From the NCBI GenBank assembly GCA_029204225.1, contig CM055096.1, forward strand, positions 65,880,370 through 65,944,369: DNA of 64,000 nt, given 5' to 3'. Every line of letters begins with the position of its first letter. The first letter of the stretch is position 1. Shown piece after piece: positions 16,960-29,300 of this stretch. Both the position numbers and the translations under genes were made by a program. The notes under the pieces were generated by a model that worked only from the letters and a program-made list of their open reading frames with translations, ran no database searches and was not told where the DNA came from. Origin of the DNA: Diphasiastrum complanatum. Its lineage: Eukaryota > Streptophyta > Lycopodiopsida > Lycopodiales > Lycopodiaceae.

Positions 16960-19900
16960 CTGGAGAGACAAAGAATACATGAGAATCTTTTGAACAATCA
17001 AAGAAAATTTCCTAGTATGTTATGTAGACTTGAGGAGCAAACAGTCAACGAGCTTATCACTGCTTATAATAAGCATAAAATAAAAGATCTGTAGTTGAAA
17101 AATCTCATGAATGAGAATGCCTACTTGTTCATTTGGCAAAACAACAAATGTCCAAGATGCCTGTTCAAGAGGAATTTGGCTGCAGGTAGGAAGGTTTGCC
17201 AGGTGACATTAATGTTAAAGCACTAGGCTTCACTACATAAAGACTCCGCATATCATTGTGGCTCTTAACATAATCAAAACTCAATCGTGGACATCTGAAG
17301 TGGGTAAACAAATATAACCACAAAACAGCTGATTGTTGAATCTAGCAAGCAACCAAAGTCCACCAAACGGGGCCCATTACATTTACGCTTCCAGCAAATA
17401 TTAGGATCGAGCCTTGAAGCTAGTTTAATATTTGGACCTTCATAGAAGAGAGCTACATAGATGTTGGACAAAGCCAAAGTGAATAATTGCTAATTTCCTA
17501 GGGGAGAATGAGATAAGTCATATGCAACTCTGAAGTCCGTAACCTTTATAGCACTCTATATATCATCCATTGTCTAAGGACATATTAGCAAAGCTTGTAA
17601 ACAAAATGGGATTAGTTTCAAGGAAATTCATAGATGTTTTGAATGCCCATAATGGGACAGTCAACTTGATGTTTTATGTATTCATGCTTCTACTATGGAT
17701 GGTAGAATTCATGCTGCTAGAAGCCAGTTTTGGATGTGTCTGGATGAGCTGGGTTCTACTATATAATTTTAATTTATCTAATGTTGATAAATTTGAACTA
17801 GTTTGTTGCACAAGAACCTGAAGATATGCCAAAGATTGATCCATCTTGGATTTATTAAGCAACACATTTAACAAGAAAAATTAAGACATAGTGGGAGATA
17901 TATTGCCAAGACATAGCGTGCTTGTTTAGTGAAAGGGCTTTTTAGTAGGATATTTTTTATGCTTTTATATTCAGAGCCGAGGCATCTACACCCATATATG
18001 CTACACCACCAAAATTTATACATACAGATTACCTGATACATGCATTGGCAGATGAGACAAAGGTTCCTATAGACGTGATATAAGATCATCAAGGGCCACG
18101 GGATATTCCAAATGGGACAAAGGCTCATTCAAAAGAGGCAGAGGATCTAGATACAGTCACAAGACACAGGACATTTTAGAGGAGATATGCCTATCATGGG
18201 TCACATGATAATAGAGATGAGGTACTGACATGCATCTTCTAGATGTAATGAAGATTCGCAATATCATCTTGAGGCACAGGCACATGTAGATGAATTACAG
18301 GAGGCTGTATAAGCTTCAAGAGGTCCAAAAGCAACACAGCCACATGTAGATAAGGTAGTTACATTCGAATTTTACAAGTCAAGATCAGTTATGCTCAGAT
18401 GGCCTAGGACATTAGTCTGTAAGACAGTTCCAAATGTCGTAGGTGTCTATTAGGTGATCCACAGAATCTATACATATGATGAGCTACATACCTTCCCACA
18501 ACAGCCAATGCATGAACATGGCAACCACACACAAGATCAATGTTATAAGGCACACGCATACCTACGTGCTCAGCACCTTTCTCATGCTAGTGTGTAGCCT
18601 ACAGAGGAGATAGCAACCCATGAGCATTTGACTCCACGCCAATAATGCACAAATCATGCCATGAGATTCATGGTGATGTCTTTACTTGGCATTCTTTATT
18701 TCCCACTTGGCTGAGCACTAATGTTATTATGAGTTGTACATTACTCATGGGCCATGTTATCTATTAAATACATGGGGCCCCTATTTATAACTTAACTAAG
18801 TTAATGCAAGTGGCCACTTGGCCAAGTAGCTCACTCATATGGTGACACCTATACATTACATGCATGTACATGAGCTATTTGCCTCACAAAGGACCTGGAG
18901 GACCCATGCGCTCTTCTCTCTTACTAGCAATTCATTTTCTCTACTATGTTTTGGTGTTGTGAGGTGATTAAGAAATTTCCCTTGTGTTTGATGTTTTCAT
19001 AGCTAAGTTTCTCAAGCTTTCATGGTTGATCTAGTATTGCATTTTAAATACTCCATAGCTAGGTCTTGCAATTTATCACGGAATCAGATCAGGTTGTGTC
19101 TGAGATGGAGAGAAACATCAGTGCTTAGATTCTTGAGAAGATTCTTATCTTCCACAAGGACCTCAACCTTGTAGGAGGGCGATTTGATCTGTAGGACTTA
19201 GATCAAGTTGATTCTTGCACTGTTGTATAGCTATTGGCAAAGGGTGCGCTTTTCCAAAACCTTTCTAATTCTTGCTAGGATTTGGAAAAGCTTTATGGAG
19301 GAGCTTACACAAGGGTGCACTTTTCTATAAGGGTTTTGTTTTTTGATCAGGTGGATCTAGTGCTTGTTCTATCAAGGCCATACCAAGTGGCAAAGTCAAA
19401 AGCAAGAGCTGAAGGGTTGCCTTGAAGTGGTTACATAGTTTGGGGTGAACTAGTTGTTGTAAGTTGTTTCATTTCTTTTCTGATTTCTTTCAAGATGGCT
19501 AGTCTTGGAGAGAGTTTATGGGGTGAATCAAGCGAACTTGATGGCACTAACTCCAGGGTGTAGAAGTTCAAGATTGCTAACATCTTGATGGACGAGAATT
19601 GCTGGGGGAATGTTACAAGTAAAGAGCTTGTACTTGCATCTAAACCTGAATTGCAAGACTACACAAGCAAAAGACAAAAGGCACATAGGTGGATCAATCT
19701 TTCTGTCACAGACAACATTATTCCTCACATTTGAAATGCAAGGGATGCACTGGAAGCTCGGGGCATTCTCAAGTCTATGTATGAAACAATGGATTCAGCC
19801 AGGCTTATTTACTTGCAAAACAGGTTACATACTCTCAAGATGGAGGCTGAATAGTTTATCATTCAACTATCAAGATTATGTGATGTCCCTTTTTGCTAGG

Positions 19901-22900
19901 GAGAGACTCTCCAACCTTTGGGGAGTTGTGGGGTCTTCTTTTACAGGAGGAAATGAGAAGGAAGAATCTTTCTAAAAGGGAAGATATTCCGGAATGTGCA
20001 TTTGCCTCAAAGAAGTAGCAAAACTTTCAAAAGAAAAGCAAAGGCAAGGGGAAGAACTTAAAGCAAGACTTGGAACAACAAGTGTCCAAGTTGTAGATTG
20101 GAGAGGAGACAAGCATTGATTCCTCATCTACACTCAAGAGGAAGGGCAATTGCAACTATTGTGGCAAGTATGGGCATTTTTCATTTGAATGTCGAAGAAG
20201 CAAAGTGATCAAAAGAAAGGCAAGAACCAAAAGCATCGCTTTGTTGATAAAGTTGCAGAAGAAGAGTAATTTGGTGGACTTGACCTATTCACAACAGCTC
20301 TATCATCAGTATCCACGTTTGGTAGATGGTACATTGATTTTGGTGCCTTGAAGCACTTGACACCTCATAGACATTGGTTCAACACCTATGAGGAGACAAG
20401 TACACATGAGGTGAGGAGCAAAGGCACAATTCCAGTGAAGTCATCAGGAGAGGTGAAGGTAATCGAGAGTATGTTGCATGTACTATGGTTGGCCAAGAAC
20501 TTGCTATTTGTTGGTGCCATTACAAACAAAACATGTTGGTGAAGTTTGATGAATCTACATATTTGGTGAAAGACAAAGGCCAAAGATCAAATCTTCAAGG
20601 TGGTTGCCAAGGGAATGCAAAAAGGGGGTTACAAGCTTTACACAACCATTCCTAGTCAAGAGGTTTTGTCAACAAAGGATTCAAATCAGGACAAGCTTTG
20701 GCACGAGGAGTATGTGTTATGTACCCATAAGGACGACACGGAACAAGTTACCTGAGGTAACGGTCATCGTTACTGCCCTTATGTTCTTACGCGGGAGCAT
20801 ATACATGGTGGCAGGATTTGAAGGATAGGGTTGCTACCCCTACCACTTGGGATGCTTTTCAAGAAGCCTTTAAAATGACTTTCTTGCTGGTCCTAGATGA
20901 CTTTGAGCATTGGCGGCATTTTTCCACCATGCAAATGGGTAGTAGGCCATTAGACGCCTACATACAGAAGTTCCAGGATGTCTTTCCCCCACGACCTCAC
21001 TTGTATTAATGGGTTCGTAAGTCGCCAAGGTGTGATTGTTCTTTTTATAATGGTTTTACACATAACCTTATAAATGCTAAATTGGTGCAAAAACTCCAGG
21101 CAGCCACCACGCCAAGTAATCACTTGTATGTGATGAAAATGGGGTCGGGGAAAGATCGGCAAGCTTGGGACCAACTTGTTCCTCAGTTGTCGCTCAAGAT
21201 TCAAGATTATGTCGAACCTCTTGACTTTCATATTATGAATTTAGATAATGTAGACGTAATTTTAGGAAAGTAGTGGTTTTACTCCAAACATGAGTCCTTA
21301 AGAAAGGACTATGTAACTCATAGTATAACCTTTTTGCATAATGGCTCAATTGTTGAACTTAAGGCGATGTGAATAGGCCTTTTGATCCTGTTGTATCTGC
21401 TTTAGAAGTTGTTGAATATTTGGAAGACTCTGGAAATAAAGTTTTATCTTTTCTTTCTTAAAGATGAAGTCTATGTGGATGATCATACTGTCCATGTCAG
21501 AGTCTAAATATTGATTTATCACATATGCCTTTAAATGTGTATATAAATAGCCCCTTAACTCACCTGAAGGTAGTATATTTAACAAACTTAGGCATGAATT
21601 TAGCAATATTCTTTCTAAAAAACTATCTGATGGCCTGCCTCCCCAAAGGAGTGTCAACCATCAGATAGAATTACTTCCTGGTAGCCAACCTATATCTCTT
21701 TTTCCATACAAGGAAAGCATTAAGGAAGAGGATGAAATTTCTAAGCAGTTATAGGAGCTTCTTAGGATGGCCCACATTTGGCCTAGTAAGTCCCCTTGTG
21801 GTTAGTAAAAGGATGGAGGCACACGTTTGTGTGGTGATTTTAAAAAGTTAAATGATTTAACCATCAAGAACAGACATGTCTTACCTAGGATGAATGGAGC
21901 GAAGTATTTTTCCAAGATTGACCTTAGATCAGATTACCATCAGATAAGGATTAGGAACGAGGATGTTCCTAAGACTGGTTTTCGAACTAGATACGGCCAT
22001 TACGAGTTGTTAGTTTTACCTTTTGGACTCGCGAATGCACCTGCAACTTTCTAGTGAATGATGAACGATATTCTTTGTCCATATCTGGGAAAGTTTGTGG
22101 TGGTGTATTTGGACGACATATTAATTTATAGTCGGACCCTTGAGGAGCATGAAGAGCATCTTTGTATTGTCTTGGATCTTCTAAGGCAAGAAAAGCTCTA
22201 TGCTAAGGAGTCAAAATGCGAGTTCTTTCAAACTAAACTCAAATACCTGGGCCATATCATGTCCATTAAGGGTATCAAAATCAATTATGATAAGGCTCAT
22301 AAGGTACGAAAATGGCCGCAGCCTCAAACAATTCGTGATGTGAAATCCTTTTTGAGCTTCACAGGATTCTTTCACAGGTTTATTATGGACTATGTCTTAA
22401 TAGCATTGCCCTTAACGAACATTCTTAAGGGGGTGAAGAAAAAATGTAGCCACAAAAAAAGTCCATTGATAACTTGGACAAATGAAATGAATGAGAGTTT
22501 TGAAATTCTCAACACTGTGTTTCTACGGCTCCAATTTTACATATTGTCGATCCCTTTGTGGTGGATATGGATGCTAGCAACTTTGTTGTAGGAGCGGTCC
22601 TTTACCAGGACGGTAGACCAGTTGCGGTTGAAAGCAAGAAGCTAGATCTTACTCAGATGGGGTATTCTACCTATGAGAAGGAGCTTTTTGTAGTCATTCA
22701 CGCGTTGAAAATCTGGAGGCATTATCTTTATGGTGCCAGATTTACGATGGTGATTGATCACCAATCCCTTAAGTATATAAGAAATGCTAAGGACCTTCGT
22801 GGCCAAAAGGCTAGATGGTCAGAACTCATTCAAGAGTTCGTGGTCAACATTAGGTATCGTAAAGGTACATCGAACAGTGTTGCTGATGCCTTGAGTTGGA

Positions 22901-23324
22901 TTGGTAAGTATAAGGCAACTACAAGGACCTCCTATGAAGCTATTTGCTTATGAGGCCTACTTGATGATACGCAGATTGCTCAAGTAGGACCTACATTGTT
23001 ACACTGTGATAACCATAATTGCATTCAGCTTGCAAAAAATCCAATCTATCATGCACGGACAAAACATAGAGAGGTGGACCAGTACTTTATACAAGAAAAT
23101 GTGCACAGTGGTGAGATTGAGCTAATACATTGCAACATCAACAATTAGGTTGTTGATATCTTTACTAAACGATTTAGTAAAAATAAGTTTGAGAAGTTTA
23201 GAACATTGTCAGGTGTTTAAGTTAGTGCAAGTGGCCCACTTGGCCAAGTAGCTCACTCAGATGGTTGACACCTATACATTCCATGCATGTACATGAGGTG
23301 TTTGCCTCATATAGGACTTGGAGG

Positions 23325-23384
<60 letters not shown>

Positions 23385-26300
23385 TAGCAATTCATTCTCT
23401 CTTCTAAGTTTTGGTGTTGTGAGCTGCTTAAGTAATATCCCTCGTGTTTGATGTTTTCCATAGATAAGTTTCTCAAACTTCCATGGTTGATCTAGTCTTA
23501 TAGTTAAGATACTCCATAGCTAAGTCTTGCATAGTGATGGAGTCGGGTCATTATATTTGCTGCGTCTTACGTTTACTACTTTCAATTATGCATAAATGCA
23601 TAAGCACGCCTTGAGCCCCTATTTTACTTACTTGTGAGTCTTTTTATTCATGTACTTGTCCCTAGCCCATTTATTCATTTTTCATTACTATATCATTGTA
23701 TGGTTTGCAAGTAGGGGTCCACCTAGGGGGTCATAGACTCTACAAGGGGGGCACACTATTGTCCCTCCAAACCTGACTTGCTAGTGAAGTGATTGACTTA
23801 GCTTGTTGTAGAAGTAATTTAGGCCCCAAGAAGCTTCCAGTTCGGGCTTCTCTGTGGGTATAAGTGAGAGGTATTTCATTATTAACCTTTGAATATTGAG
23901 TAGACTATTAGCCTAAGCTAGGATTATGTCAGCCATGGCTTGTAGGGCTTTTGGCCAAGATCATCTATTCTTGTAGGGATTAGCTACTGTTGCCTCTTTT
24001 CTGATCTTTATGCTTTATTGATACTAAAATCTAAGAGGTTGTTTATAATTTGGTATCAAAGAACGTTTCTGCTGTGGTGAGAGTGTTACTTTCACAATCT
24101 GCTTTCTTCTCCAGGCACTTTTTTCAGACCTGATCTTCTTTCCAGGAGGAAGCATTTGCAATGGATTTTAACTTCTTATTTGGAGGCACATATTTCTTCA
24201 CTTTTATAGCAATTCAGGTATATTTGATAGCACTTTTTGGTGCACTTTGGAGGCAGGATTGAATGCCCATTTTCTAGCTATACTTGGCGTCAATTCAGTA
24301 CCACTTTTGGCAGCCATTCAGCACCCATTTTCCAGCTATATTTGGCACCCATTCAGTACCATTATTTGGAAGCCATTCAACGCATTTCTTCAGCTATTGG
24401 TGCCCCTTTTCAGCTAGTTTGGCAGCAGGTTCCACCACCCATTCTCAGCTATATTTGGCGCCCATTCAGTGAACTTCTTCAACTACATTTGACAGCCCTT
24501 TTTCAGCTATATTTGGGGGGGCCTGTGCCCATTTCATAGCTTCTTGGCATCCCATTCAGCGCACTTCCTCAGCTCTCATTGGTAGCCCATTTGATGCACT
24601 TTTCTCGTACTTTTGGCAGCCACCTACAGCGCACTTCATCTGCTATCCTCGGCTGTCATTAGTGCACTTTTCCAGCTATATTTGGTGGCTGTTAAAGCAC
24701 TTTAGCTATTTGTGAAAGTGTCCTATAGTGCACTTCTTCAGCTATATCGAAGGTATTCAATGCACATTTACAGCTACATTTGGCAATCGTTCAGCTATAT
24801 TTTGGCAAGTCCTCACTGCAGTATTTGAAATTCTTATGGGCAGTACCTACCATATTTTATAGCACCCTATATTTAGGTTTTTTTCCGCCATTCTTGTTGC
24901 TAGGCTTTTTGCTTGTTGTTCGGATTATACTCAACGTCTCTCTATGTGATTCTATTTTCTGATGTATCCGAAGACTGACATTCAGAACATCCAACTCAAC
25001 ACTGTATTTGGATGTTCATCCCAACCCTTGTCAAGTCAAGGCTATCTATCCATGATTGGCCTCGTCCAATTGATGTTCACCATGTTTGCATGTTTCTTGG
25101 TTTAGTCACTCATCTCCGTCATCTTTTTCCTAATTTTGCCACTGTTGCTGCCCCTCTTGCTGCTCCTCTTCATGTTCTTCTTAAGAACAATTCATCTTTT
25201 GAGTGGACTCCTGATTGTCAAACTACTTTTGATGCTCTTAAGCTTGCTAATAAGATCTGCACCGGTTGCCCTAGTTTGATCATAAATTCATCTTTGAGAC
25301 TGATGCTAGTTTCACAGGGTTAGGCACTTTACTTCATCAATCTTAATGTGTTATCGCTTATGAGTCTCATCGTCTTTGTTCCTATTAACAATGTCATTGT
25401 ACTCATGAGAAAGAGCTTCTTGCTATTATCTTTGCTTTCAAGAACTAGTGTCATTACCTTTATCATGCTGATATTTTTATTGATCATCAATCTCTTCGTT
25501 ATCTTCATACTCAAAACAAACTTAGTGACCGTGGGTATTATTAGTTGCAGTCTTACAGTTTATATGAAACTGATCGTTCCAATACATCCACTGACGTTTT
25601 GTCTCGCCTACCTGCCTTATTGCGTAACATTCTCGATACCATTCCTAAGATTATGAATGATTGATTTGGCTCTAAGCTCTAGTACATTTTTTGCTTGATC
25701 CATAATAAAGTCTTAACAAGGCGTAGGCCATTTTAGTCTCTTATTAGACCATAAGACCATACAAGGATTCTTAAATCATTACTAGATTATGTTAAGATTA
25801 AAATGCACAAAGTAGACATTTGGATATCAACTATTGCATCACCTAAAGCTGGAATCCACATGAAAATGGGTTTGTATAGAAACTTGAAGCTTCTCAAGAG
25901 ATTTTTTTTTTTTTAGCCTTCTCAATATAAAGCCAATAGACTTTTGGTCCATGAGTTGCATCAAAAAAAAAAATTTAGGAGGTTTAAAATTTTTTTTAAA
26001 GTTTTCCGCCAGCTACTCGTTATAGCAAGCTAGTGTGACAAGTTTAGCACAATGCAAGCAAAAATAATTTATTTTTGGATATATACCAGGCTATCAACTG
26101 CAGAAACCTCAAAATTATTTCACCAATGTATTCGATTAGTCTACATTACCTCTTCTAGAAGCGTTCTTTTACTAATACCATCATCTGAAATCAAAAATCT
26201 GCATTACAAAACAAGGTACGGTGATGAGAGGGAGGGTACCCCTACAAAACTATGCAGAAAGCACATAGACCGATTTTTCATCCACTATATTAATAGTAGC

Positions 26301-29300
26301 TTGTTACACAAGTACATGGAAAGTAGTCTAAAATATCAAGGCTCATTCAGAAAATTTGTTAAGTCGAGGGATTCTTAGCCAGAAAAAGAATCACATTTTT
26401 AGGGCATACAAGGCTGGAAAAATTGAACCATCACTTACGGAACATTGCCATTGTTGTAACCAACAGGCAGAAGGATCTTTATAAGTGGAGATAAGATTTC
26501 CTAACACACAACTCAACAAAGAAAATTCATCAAGCTCAGCACAGTGCTCAAATTTTAACAGCAGTGAACTGTGAAAGAACATTCCAAGACTGTCATCAGC
26601 AGTTTTAATTTTAAGCAGAAAATATTTTGGCAAACATAAAATCTCCACTTTGCTAACTACAGAAACCTAAGCCACACACAAAAGTTTTCTGCATACCTGT
26701 AGGTTCCTCATGCCCCCGGAAAGATCATATGCTCCCAAAAATACCTAGAGGAATATGACGAACTGTTATATACAGCATCAAAACTCAAAGGCCATTTGAG
26801 ATTTTTAGACTGGAAGGACGGTATGCTAGTCTACCATGATAAGCCGACCTGCTTTTGCTGTCTCAACGACCTGCCACTGGCCTTTTTCGGAAGAAAAAAG
26901 CCATTCACTTGCCCTTCCCTGCAACATCCAAACAGAGATAGGAGGTTTTCTACACTGTATAGTATATTTTCTGCCTAAAGTTGTAAGCAGATCTTGCAAA
27001 CATGACAAGCTGCAGTCAAAAGCATTGTGAACTCATGCTTTGAAAGATGATTTCCCAGAGATTTGATGTAAATCTGCAATAATTCTGCTTCTTGCAAGGA
27101 GAGATGAATAGAAAGGTTAGTACTGACCTCAGGAACCAAAAAAACTGCACAAGTATAGTGCAATGTTTCACAATTATTTGCATCCATCACCACAGTCCTA
27201 AATTTCGGACTCGACTGGTTAAAATCACCTAAAGACATAATTATTCTTTGTCCAGGATGCAAACTTTCAAAAAACATCCTTTTAAAGCTTTTGTTTTCAG
27301 CTACACTTTGCTTGAAAATGCCAAGTCTTTCACGAGTATCTTTCGCTTGTGCCTTTAGCCTTTTTGAGAAAAGTGTTTGGAGTGCTTCCATCTGCAACAG
27401 AATTCATACCCTTGTGATTAGGACCCATTTATTATAATGAAACATTACTAAATGGTGAGTCAAGAGCAAAAATGTACAAGACACCACGAAAACAAGGAAA
27501 TCTCTTAGTAGAATAGAAAAAGGTGACTCAACAATTGAGAGAATATGAAATGGCCCAGGCCCTCAGTATGTAGTGGAAGTGGAGGCTTATTGTAGTTGCA
27601 ATAACTAACTATCCATTGAAATTAGTTAGACAAAACATAGGAAAGTCAGACAGCACCTGGACATCGAAGTTTCAGAACACATGCTGCAATATAAGCTAGC
27701 TGGGAAATTGAATGGGAAGATATTTATTCGAAATTCTAAGCATAGGAATTGATTCCAAAGCAACCCTTGAGATCTTCTCTGCTTGACCAGACTATCTCCC
27801 AGATTTAATACCTGTGTTTTTTCGTTTTCATGAATAGATTTATCGGATTCTGAGCTGATATTATGCACAGCTGGAGAAATCTCCTTTGTTGCAACCACAA
27901 GTACCACACCAGAGACTTTTGGCACACCACACAAAGTTATCCTCCAACCAAGTGTGAAATTTGATGCAAGCACCTCTGTCACAATACATTAAACATGCAT
28001 TTAAACATGGGATGAAAGTTGATTGTAGGAAGTAAATTCACATTAAGGAAAGGGACAAACATACCAAGGGCATGCTTTTCAGCAAAGATCACACATGCAT
28101 ATCTTCCAGCAGGCTTCAAGATTCTTTTCACCTGCAAACCTCATTCATCCACCTGTCATTATCTTCAAAACCCAACGACCCTTCAAATGTACCAGAGTTT
28201 ACAAGCTCCCAGTCAATATTCTTTGATGCCACTGTTCTTGATTTCTCTTTGAAAGTTTGTAGCTGTTCCTTTTATTCCTTTATGATAAAGCATCTACAAG
28301 TTAGTTAGGCACCAAAATTTGCACTCTTGAAATTTCATCATGAAGAAAGAAGCTTCGACCAAGATATAGATATTACCTAACTATGGAATTCTTTTGAAAT
28401 ATACTGTTCTACTCTCTTTTTTGAATAGAAAACTACTTTTCACTTTCTGAGGTATTAAATACACTATGCACAAGCATCCAAACTTGGCATAACATAGTGA
28501 TGATCACCGGTAGGGCGTTCACCTTCTTCAGAATCTAGCTTCGAACTTACTATTCATAGAATTTTGACCATCTATCAGTGAAAAAGCTCTGTGATCTTCT
28601 GCAAAGGCCAATAATTCACAAAAGGAATTCATCTAGCAGCAATACTAACCTTATTTTATAGAATCAAAAAGGTTTGAGCCCATTGTAGAACGGTGGCAAT
28701 CAACAAACTTCTGCCTGGTAAAGGAAACTTTCAGCTACTTAAGGGGATACTAGATTACTTCCATCATAGAATCAGAACCTAGATATAGTGCTATCACAAT
28801 AAGCAATTCAAAGGTGTTGCCATGTTCTAGCATGAATGACTAAGTGACATCTAACCATGCAGCCTGCCTACCATGATGTCGGTTGTTGGTGAGAAAGGAT
28901 CAAAGTAATGTCTGGAACAAAGTTTCTGAAGATGGTTTACTGATATGCTTGGAGACAATTCCGTTTTTGATGGAGAATGATAGTCTTAGATAATGAGGCA
29001 CTGGCATCCCTCATGAACTGTACTGACGTTATTGCTTGTAACCAAAACTGGTGATATGGATAAAGCCAGAGGCCTTTGAAAGATATAACGACATTAAGTA
29101 TAAGAATATCGGTGTAGGCCCATTAATGATTAAATAAGTAACTCTACATGCTGATTGATATGCTTGACATGCTTAAAGCAGAATATGAACAAGCATGAGC
29201 ACACAATATAACCTGGGCAACCTATCACGCAATTTGATACTCAAGCACAAAAGTCTGAGATGATGGTAAAGAAGAAATCAGTGGCAAGACACTCTTGGTG

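Larger units (their letters stand above)
18805..23550 (+). mobile_element. Copia-bounded retroelement with gypsy pol core (chimera)
   Basis: The element is bounded by two similar copies of an LTR-like sequence beginning TGCAAGTGG(C)CCACTTGGCC. Order: left LTR, copia gag, zinc knuckle, copia protease, start of the copia pre-integrase segment, then gypsy gag end, protease, reverse transcriptase and RNase H, then the end of copia RNase H, then right LTR. Copia integrase and reverse transcriptase are absent and gypsy sequence occupies their place. No gypsy LTR or primer-binding site marks the two inner junctions, so this looks like a recombinant rather than a simple nested insertion. Many stops and frameshifts make it a dead copy. 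Confidence 0.8.
16960..26149 (-). other. Intron 9 of the METTL13-like gene, 9.2 kb, filled by retroelements
   Basis: A phase-0 GT-AG intron. It contains a chimeric copia/gypsy element at 18805-23550 and a second gypsy remnant at about 23560-25680, both on the opposite strand to the gene. The outer parts (16960-18800 and 25690-26149) have no recognisable coding. Both flanking exons keep their reading frame. Confidence 0.85.
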
